DNA of 8,917 nt from Phycisphaerae bacterium (lineage in GTDB: Bacteria; Planctomycetota; Phycisphaerae; Sedimentisphaerales; SG8-4), in contig JAUWLI010000104.1 in NCBI GenBank assembly GCA_030613765.1, positions 1 to 8,917 of the forward strand. The letters run 5' to 3'. The notes beneath the pieces are model-generated. The model had not been told where the DNA came from, did no database searches, and saw only the letters and a program-made list of their open reading frames with translations. The position numbers were made by a program, and so were the translations under genes. Of the stretch, positions 1-4,232 are shown in pieces. Numbering within the stretch: position 1 is the stretch's first letter; every line of letters starts with the position of its first letter.

Positions 1-45
1 AATCGGCCCAAAGCCGGCTTCATCAATCCCTACGAAAACTGCCAT
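1..45 (-). CDS. RNase HII-like protein, N-terminal fragment
   Basis: Only the first 15 codons lie inside the window; the gene continues past the left edge. They read MAVFVGIDEAGFGPI. The VGIDEAG core matches the first motif of the RNase HII fold, where the Asp and Glu bind catalytic metal and cleave the RNA strand of RNA/DNA hybrids. Classical RNase HII has GRG right after this, and its Arg helps recognise the RNA-DNA junction; here the position is Phe (GFG). I recall such GFGP variants in planctomycete proteins, so this may be a divergent family rather than housekeeping rnhB. An AAGGGA Shine-Dalgarno-like stretch lies 8-9 bases upstream of the ATG at 45. A GTG directly before the ATG is an alternative start. 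The family call is moderately safe; the exact function cannot be settled from 15 residues. Confidence 0.6.
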   Translation of the reverse strand, partial: MAVFVGIDEAGFGPI

Positions 46-158
46 CACTGTAATCCCTTACAATCAGCAAAGAACACCTTTTCATACTCTTTACTCCTAA
101 AATGTCATCAATTTGACGTCCCCGGTTCGACACTTCTCTAATCCTTTTAACGGGAGGC

Positions 159-187
159 ATGGTACTATAATCAGCCATAGATTTCAA
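159..187 (-). promoter_or_regulatory. Candidate sigma70-type promoter for the RNase HII-like gene
   Basis: Read on the minus strand, TTGAAA (182-187) is followed after exactly 17 bases by TACCAT (159-164). The hexamers match consensus at 5/6 and 4/6. Transcription would start near 150 and leave a leader of about 105 bases before the ATG at 45. Such matches occur by chance in AT-rich DNA, and planctomycete promoter consensus is poorly known, so this is only a candidate. Confidence 0.25.
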
Positions 188-208
188 CCGCCATAAATAC
201 GTTAAGGT

Positions 209-300
209 AAAATTGGGTTTGTTTGGGTTTGAATTGGGTTTGTATTGGCTTTGATTGGGTTTGAATTGGGTTTGTATTGGGTTTGAATTGGGTTTGTTTT
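209..300. repeat. 11-bp tandem repeat array, TTGGGTTTGWA
   Basis: Eight imperfect units of TTGGGTTTGAA / TTGGGTTTGTA lie in tandem. The G-runs begin at 215, 225, 236, 247 (GGC variant), 257, 268, 279 and 290, a spacing of 10 or 11 bases. All G-runs are on the plus strand. Because 11 is not a multiple of three, every minus-strand frame reads an 11-residue super-repeat built of QTQF, KPN and NPI. This explains the two overlapping open frames here with near-identical peptide vocabulary. It is a DNA repeat, not evidence of a protein. Confidence 0.9.
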
Positions 301-373
301 TCCCGCTCAACCAAGTGTCCATTTGGTCGTAATCCTTTGTTAATAAATCGGTTACGTTCATTTGACTTTTTCG

Positions 374-390
374 AAAATTGGCTTTGTTTG
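374..390. repeat. Outlying copy of the array edge sequence
   Basis: AAAATTGGCTTTGTTTG here repeats the left edge of the 11-bp array (209-225) with one mismatch (C for G). The two 17-base copies are direct repeats bracketing about 150 bases of array plus unique sequence. This suggests that the array and adjoining segment form one repeat unit that arose by duplication. Confidence 0.6.
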
Positions 391-438
391 AACAAAAAGG
401 GCCGATTTGTAAAGCGCTCATGACATCTGTAAATGTTT

Positions 439-468
439 CTCTACATTTGTAGAGTGCCTTACAGGCAC
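439..468. repeat. Two back-to-back perfect hairpins
   Basis: The first hairpin pairs CTCTAC (439-444) with GTAGAG (449-454) across a 4-base loop. The second pairs GTGCCT (454-459) with AGGCAC (463-468) across a 3-base loop. They share base 454, so both cannot be fully paired at once. No T-tract follows on either strand, so they do not look like intrinsic terminators. They could be a structured part of a transcript or of a mobile repeat. Confidence 0.55.
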
Positions 469-480
469 GTAAGTAGTTTA

Positions 481-640
481 TTAACCACGGATTACGCTGA
501 TTAAAGGGATTTATTGCCACAAAGACACAAAGACACGAATTTTTTAGACGCAGATTTCGCGGATTTTTTAGCCACAAAAATGCACAAAAAGCACAAAGAA
601 ACGAAGAAAAATTAGACAGTTTAACAGGATTAACAGAGGT
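481..640. repeat. Purine-rich periodic intergenic mosaic (CACAAAGA / ACGCAGATTTCGCGGATT type)
   Basis: The plus strand chains short motifs: ACCACGGATTACGCTGATT, then CCACAAAGACACAAAGACACGAA with an 8-base internal period, then ACGCAGATTTCGCGGATT, then CCACAAAAATGCACAAAAAGCACAAAG-like words, then TTAACAGGATTAACAG. The pair GAATTTTTTAGACG / GGATTTTTTAGCCAC gives a larger internal repeat. Mosaics of exactly this style are familiar from intergenic DNA of planctomycetes and other environmental bacteria; their function is unknown. No coding potential is apparent. Confidence 0.7.
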
Positions 641-658
641 TTTTGGCCGGCTTGGTGT

Positions 659-678
659 TCCGCCAAACGGATGGCGGA
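659..678. repeat. Perfect inverted repeat, 7-bp arms
   Basis: TCCGCCA (659-665) and TGGCGGA (672-678) are exact reverse complements around AACGGA. The stem is GC-rich and stable, but no T-tract follows. It lies inside the intergenic mosaic, so it is more likely part of a dispersed repeat than a terminator. Confidence 0.55.
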
Positions 679-740
679 CAAGTCTTGGCAAACTCTGTTC
701 TGAAAGCGAGCTTTTGCCACAGAGACTTGCCTTCGTCCAC

Positions 741-763
741 AAGGCCATTGAAACGGCCTTTTT
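741..763 (+). terminator. Weak terminator-like hairpin with short T-tract
   Basis: AAGGCC (741-746) pairs with GGCCTT (755-760) across an 8-base loop and runs into TTTTT (759-763). The shape resembles a small intrinsic terminator on the plus strand, but no plus-strand gene lies upstream within the window. It may equally be a repeat-borne hairpin. Confidence 0.25.
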
Positions 764-870
764 CAGAAGCCGACGAAATAAGTGTTTTTTAGTCATTAAT
801 ACACCAAAATGGACAAAAACTTGTCTTTTTTTGCCAAAATAATGCTTTTTTGCGTGTATCTGCTGATACT

Positions 871-886
871 AAGACGTGGGCGTCTT
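871..886. repeat. Inverted repeat AAGACG-TGGG-CGTCTT
   Basis: AAGACG (871-876) and CGTCTT (881-886) are exact reverse complements around a 4-base TGGG loop, followed by GCCCTACT. I recall a similar GGGCAAGACGCCCACGTCTT string as a recurrent intergenic element in related genomes, but cannot confirm that here. Overlapping open frames of 60 codons on both strands cross it and neither looks like a gene. Confidence 0.5.
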
Positions 887-1162
887 GCCCTACTCGTGCG
901 GTTCTCCGCTAAATCCGGCGCCCCCAAAAGGGAAAGGGGCAAGCTACTGGCGGTTATCGTTTGCCTACCGGTAAACATACAAGTATATTAACAGAATTCC
1001 AAACAATAGTAAACAAAAAAATGAAAAAAAGTGCTTTTAATCACCAATTCAACATTCTAAATTCCCACCTGACCCCTTTTCCTCCCTTCGCTAAGCCTGC
1101 TGACTCTTTTTTTATAGTTGGCTGATTTCCTTAGTTTTCTTGAAAGGACTGACCTTTTTTCA

Positions 1163-1191
1163 TTGACTTTCAGCTACATAGAGCATAGAAA
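1163..1191 (+). promoter_or_regulatory. Candidate sigma70-type promoter for the three-gene cassette
   Basis: TTGACT (1163-1168, 5/6 match) is followed by a 17-base spacer and TAGAAA (1186-1191, 4/6 match). Transcription would begin near 1198, giving a leader of about 158 bases before the GTG at 1356. It is the best promoter-like match I see upstream of the cassette. The leader would carry a TGACCTTTTTT element and a tandem AAGTAGC pair (1312-1318 and 1322-1328). Confidence 0.35.
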
Positions 1192-1220
1192 TGAATTACT
1201 CCAACTGATGGAGAACAGCA

Positions 1221-1262
1221 ATGAAGAGAGAAGATAAGCTGCAAAGGATTTGCGGAACTTAA
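1221..1262 (+). CDS. Possible 13-residue leader peptide
   Basis: A tiny frame, MKREDKLQRICGT, begins with ATG at 1221 and is preceded by GGAGA (1210-1214) with 6 bases between, a better ribosome-binding arrangement than most starts in this window. It would sit in the leader of the cassette transcript if the promoter at 1163-1191 is real. There is no codon run suggesting attenuation, and a frame this short can occur by chance. Confidence 0.15.
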   Translation: MKREDKLQRICGT

Positions 1263-1355
1263 ATGTAGCGGTGACCTTTTTTGTTGAACAAAAGATAAAA
1301 ATGTTTTGAGGAAGTAGCGTTAAGTAGCCATACTTCTTGTGTATGACCAAGTTCG

Positions 1356-2186
1356 GTGATGGATGAAGCTATGAGCTTGAAACGAAAGTATTACAGAGCG
1401 AAAGTCCATGCAGAAGATATTATACAGTATCTTAATATCAAGTACAGCGAAGCCCGAAAATTAGAACCAAATGGTGATGAACATCGGCATCTTGCAAATA
1501 CACTTCTGTTGGTAGTTGAGGGCAAACGTAATGTAATGTCAGTAGAGCGAGAACTGGGCTTATGGGACAAGAGAACTATGTGGAATTCACTAGCACTGAA
1601 TGACACTATGCTATTTTCTGTACTTGCTTACCCTGAATCCATCAGACTGTTATGTCTGTATGCAGTTTATAAGAAAATTCCGATGGAGTCTTTTCAATAT
1701 AAGGAAGAATTTAACAGGACAATGACGCCAATCCTCGGAATGTATGATAAAAGGACATTTGCACAGGTTTACAATACAAGAAACGCTAAAATCCTGAGAA
1801 TAAATGGGACGGAACTCGTTTTACCTAACATCCAAGAAATGATGGCTGATGGACTTGAACTAATACGAATGGAAGCGCTTGATATGCCTAACAAAAACTT
1901 AAGCCGCTATTTGGATGAAGAAATGTTAAGCGGTGACTTATCTACGTTTACCCGTACTAACATCAATAACAAGATTAGATGCTTTTGTTCAAGAATTGAT
2001 ATAGTTAAGAAGGCGTTGGTCTGTTATTCAGATAGTATTGAGAAGATGATGGAGCAGGCGAACTTCGAGGATATGACAGAACTTGACCAGATTCAAGCGC
2101 TGGGCATTCTGGCCAGGGACGGAGAGGATGCGATGGCGCGATATATCGCCCGTACAGTTACGCTTAACGCAGACCTTTTGTACTGA
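1356..2186 (+). CDS. Hypothetical protein, 276 residues, first gene of cassette
   Basis: I do not recognise this protein. It is probably soluble and mostly helical, rich in Glu, Lys, Met and Leu, with no signal peptide and no clear membrane span; the most hydrophobic stretch is around residues 85-105 (MLFSVLAYPESIRLLCLYAV). No catalytic signature is evident. The start is uncertain: GTG at 1356 and ATG at 1359 are adjacent, ATG at 1371 begins MSLKRKYYR, and an in-frame TGA at 1344 limits any upstream extension. None has a good Shine-Dalgarno. The gene is AT-rich relative to the minus-strand genes downstream. The next gene follows after 26 bases on the same strand, consistent with co-transcription. 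Reality of the gene is supported by length, continuity and operon-like spacing. Confidence 0.75.
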   Translation: MMDEAMSLKRKYYRAKVHAEDIIQYLNIKYSEARKLEPNGDEHRHLANTLLLVVEGKRNVMSVERELGLWDKRTMWNSLALNDTMLFSVLAYPESIRLLCLYAVYKKIPMESFQYKEEFNRTMTPILGMYDKRTFAQVYNTRNAKILRINGTELVLPNIQEMMADGLELIRMEALDMPNKNLSRYLDEEMLSGDLSTFTRTNINNKIRCFCSRIDIVKKALVCYSDSIEKMMEQANFEDMTELDQIQALGILARDGEDAMARYIARTVTLNADLLY

Positions 2187-2212
2187 CGGTAGTAATTCTT
2201 TAAGAAAAGAAA

Positions 2213-2554
2213 ATGAGAATAAGTCGAGCTGTAATGTTAACTACTGTCGTTTTAGCAGCATACGGTATTGGGTTGCTGTTCCATGGAGAACCTTTAGATA
2301 AAATGCTGTTTAACGTACTGGAACTTGCAATTGGTATATTTATATTGGTCATTATAGTTTTTGCCTGGTATGGCTTTAGAATTTTCTATGAGGAGTACAA
2401 ACATAAGAGATGGTACGAAAAGTATGGACAGGATTATGATGAAAATCAACCAATAGTTAGGAGTACTTACGAGGCGTATAAACATGCACAGTGGTGCAAA
2501 AAACACGGTTATAAACTTGGGAAAAAGAAGAAACGAACCTCTCCGCAAGATTGA
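2213..2554 (+). CDS. Small two-span membrane protein with duplicated tail motif
   Basis: This is a 113-residue protein of unknown family. Two hydrophobic segments, about residues 7-23 and 32-53, should span the inner membrane, linked by a short loop (HGEPLDK). The hydrophilic basic C-terminus then contains a duplication: YEEYKHKRWYEKYG (59-72) and YEAYKHAQWCKKHG (86-99), 27 residues apart, sharing Y-E-x-Y-K-H-x-x-W-x-K-x-G. It ends in a Lys run (GKKKKR). The aromatic/basic tail could contact a partner protein, lipid head groups or nucleic acid; this is inference. It starts 26 bases after the preceding gene, with only an A-rich AAGAAAAG upstream, and lies 48 bases before the ankyrin gene. Confidence 0.7.
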   Translation: MRISRAVMLTTVVLAAYGIGLLFHGEPLDKMLFNVLELAIGIFILVIIVFAWYGFRIFYEEYKHKRWYEKYGQDYDENQPIVRSTYEAYKHAQWCKKHGYKLGKKKKRTSPQD

Positions 2555-2588
2555 CAGTCTTTCGGAAAAAAACACTAAGCGATTTTTG

Positions 2589-2593
2589 AAAGG
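2589..2593 (+). promoter_or_regulatory. Ribosome binding site of the ankyrin gene
   Basis: AAAGG sits 9 bases before the ATG at 2603. It supports this start, which is also where a proper signal peptide begins. Confidence 0.45.
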
Positions 2594-2602
2594 TGTGAGA
2601 AA

Positions 2603-4003
2603 ATGAAAACTTTTCGAATTTTTGTTTCATTATATTTTTTGATAGGAACAACCGGTTATTGCCTTGCCGCCGGTTCCAGTTCGGTCCAATCTTTTGAAGA
2701 ACTTCGCAAGAAAGGAAATGAGGAAGCTGACTTTAGACTTTTAGAAGCTGCTAATGACTTGGATATTGCCGAGGTAAAAAAGGCATTGGAGAATGGCGCT
2801 AATCCTAATGCTAATAACGCAAAAGATGCTTTAGAATTCGGGATTGATCCTAAACAACTACATTTAATACGTGCGGATACTGCAATAAATCGTACTGCTG
2901 GTTCGAATTTCTTAAAGTCGCGTAATGCGTCTTTCAATGAAAGACTGGAGTCACAAAACGCGTGTATACAGATATTAAAGTTGCTATTTAATAGCGGGGC
3001 CAAGATACAGCGATATGATGACACAATATTATACTGGCCAATTATCAGAGAGTACCCTCGCATTGTGCAACTTTTATTGAACAAGGGAGCAAACCCGAAT
3101 AATACTGTTGCCGCAATGACTTTCGTTGAGTTAGCAGAAGAATATGGATATAAGGATATTGTTGGTATACTCGTTGCATATGGTGGCAAACCAGTTCCGC
3201 CCCAAGAAGCCCTTCAACTACATCTTATACATGCAACAAAATACGGCACTTTAATCGAAATGGATAAAATACTTCAAAGTGGGGCACAAATAAACAAGGT
3301 GACCAGATTAGGAAGAACAGCTTTACAATCGCTTTTGGACTATGGCCTGTTTGATATGACAACATACACTAAAGTGTCATTCTTACTTCAAAAAGGAGCA
3401 AATCCAAACTTAGAGGCGGTGTTGATGATGAACAAGGTTCCACAAATAGCACTTCATACTGTTATGCTACATTCCAGGGCTTGGAAGAATAACTTCCCAG
3501 AAGGTGAGGAAGTTTATGCGAGGTTAGTAATAGAAGCATTAATCAAGGCAGGAGCCGATGTGTCCGCTCATGGTGTAAATGGGGCTACCCCGCTTCAAAT
3601 AGCTGTGCTTTACAATAACGTCATGGGAGCTGAAATACTCATTAAGGCTGGCGCTGATGTATCTGGCCGTGGGAGAGATGGCCTAACTCCATTGCACGCA
3701 GCAATAAATACGAATCTCAAATTAGCAGAGATGCTCATTGAGGCAGGGGCTGATGTGTCCGCTCCTATGGATATTCGTGGTAGATTTGGAACACGTCGTG
3801 AAAAACTCGCAGAATCTACCTATGGAGGCATGACACCCCTTCATATTGCAGCCAAATACAACAATGTAGTCGGTGCAAAGATGCTTATTGAAGCTGGTTG
3901 TAAACTGATGAATAAAGATAAAGACGGGAAAATCCCTCTCGATTATGCCGAATCAGCCGAAATGATTAAACTGCTCAAATCCCACGGCACTAAAGAAGAA
4001 TAA
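2603..4003 (+). CDS. Exported ankyrin-repeat protein
   Basis: The 466-residue product starts with a signal peptide: MKTFR, a hydrophobic core (residues 6-18), and a likely signal peptidase I site after LAA (about 23). It therefore probably acts in the periplasm or outside the cell. The rest is a chain of ankyrin repeats, which form helical protein-binding scaffolds. Degenerate repeats lie at about 44-70, 122-136, 143-166, 174-195, 205-233 and 238-269. Canonical ones lie at 327-355 (GATPLQIAVLYNN..), 360-387 (GLTPLHAAINTN..) and 408-435 (GMTPLHIAAKYNN..), then a partial C-terminal repeat to 462. A basic insert at 388-407 interrupts the array. No enzymatic domain is seen, so binding is the likely role, with unknown partner. 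It closes the AT-rich cassette and may act with the small membrane protein before it. Confidence 0.9.
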   Translation: MKTFRIFVSLYFLIGTTGYCLAAGSSSVQSFEELRKKGNEEADFRLLEAANDLDIAEVKKALENGANPNANNAKDALEFGIDPKQLHLIRADTAINRTAGSNFLKSRNASFNERLESQNACIQILKLLFNSGAKIQRYDDTILYWPIIREYPRIVQLLLNKGANPNNTVAAMTFVELAEEYGYKDIVGILVAYGGKPVPPQEALQLHLIHATKYGTLIEMDKILQSGAQINKVTRLGRTALQSLLDYGLFDMTTYTKVSFLLQKGANPNLEAVLMMNKVPQIALHTVMLHSRAWKNNFPEGEEVYARLVIEALIKAGADVSAHGVNGATPLQIAVLYNNVMGAEILIKAGADVSGRGRDGLTPLHAAINTNLKLAEMLIEAGADVSAPMDIRGRFGTRREKLAESTYGGMTPLHIAAKYNNVVGAKMLIEAGCKLMNKDKDGKIPLDYAESAEMIKLLKSHGTKEE

Positions 4004-4232
4004 ACTTTAGAACAAACAAAAACCAGCCACGCTCTTACTGCTCGGCCTTGGTGCGGTGATGTTGAGAAGGAAAAATGGTTAAACCTGTCCACAGAATCTC
4101 CCAGAGTTGCTCTCATACCAATTGTAGTTAAATGTTGCGGTTAAAATGAAGATTAGCGAGCCATCCCCAAGCTTGCGCTTGAGGCTGCCACCCGTCCGTA
4201 TGCAAGAGCTAAGAATTATTTGTACAAATACC
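4004..4232. other. Convergent intergenic spacer
   Basis: The ankyrin gene and the cytochrome gene converge here, so terminators for both would be expected, but I see no classical GC hairpin followed by a T-run. Structures present are CTAAAG/CTTTAG arms overlapping the ankyrin stop (3990-3995 and 4005-4010), CAAGC/GCTTG arms within 4169-4182, and a 14-bp palindrome at 4217-4230. No gene is apparent. Confidence 0.5.
4217..4230. repeat. Perfect 14-bp palindrome TATTTGTACAAATA
   Basis: TATTTGT and ACAAATA are exact reverse complements with no spacer, ending 2 bases from the stop codon of the cytochrome gene (4233-4235). It has the symmetry of a dimeric regulator site, but its place at a 3' end in a convergent spacer argues for transcript 3'-end structure or chance. 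Confidence 0.4.

Larger units (their letters stand above)
1070..1282 (+). repeat. Three spaced TGACC-plus-T-tract elements
   Basis: TGACCCCTTTT (1070-1080), TGACCTTTTTT (1150-1160) and an identical TGACCTTTTTT (1272-1282) occur in the same orientation upstream of the cassette. The two identical 11-mers are 122 bases apart and flank the candidate promoter at 1163-1191. A weaker TGACTCTTTTTTT lies at 1101-1113. They could be dispersed-repeat remnants or binding sites; the sequence does not decide. Confidence 0.5.
46..1355. other. Long divergent intergenic region, repeat mosaic
   Basis: About 1.3 kb separates a minus-strand gene from a plus-strand cassette, and I find no convincing gene in it. 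Open frames exist on both strands, but they run through repeats and hairpins and have no domain-like composition. The region contains an 11-bp tandem array, two adjacent hairpins, a purine-rich periodic mosaic, further inverted repeats, and TGACC-T-tract elements, each listed separately. Because both flanking genes point outwards, their promoters and leaders must lie in or next to this repeat-rich DNA. Confidence 0.75.

Noticed and set aside
209..300. Possible CRISPR array
   Set aside because: Units are 11 bp in direct tandem with no spacers and no cas genes nearby.
171..395. 74-codon minus-strand frame with QTQFKPN repeats
   Set aside because: It is a second frame of the same 11-bp array, giving the same peptide words; two overlapping frames with the same words point to DNA repetition, not coding.
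23..796. 257-codon open frame on the minus strand
   Set aside because: It runs through the tandem array, hairpins and mosaic, overlaps the RNase HII-like start, and its sequence changes character at each repeat module. It is better explained as open repeat DNA.
796..991. Overlapping 60-codon frames on both strands
   Set aside because: Both cross an inverted repeat, have no Shine-Dalgarno or domain character, and lie in the repeat-rich spacer.
1021..1125. 34-codon plus-strand frame starting MKKSAFNHQF
   Set aside because: No ribosome-binding site, low-complexity composition, and it covers a TGACC-T element; probably chance.
2603..2672. Lipoprotein signal for the ankyrin protein (Cys20)
   Set aside because: The residues before Cys20 (TTGY) do not fit a lipobox; a signal peptidase I site after LAA fits better.
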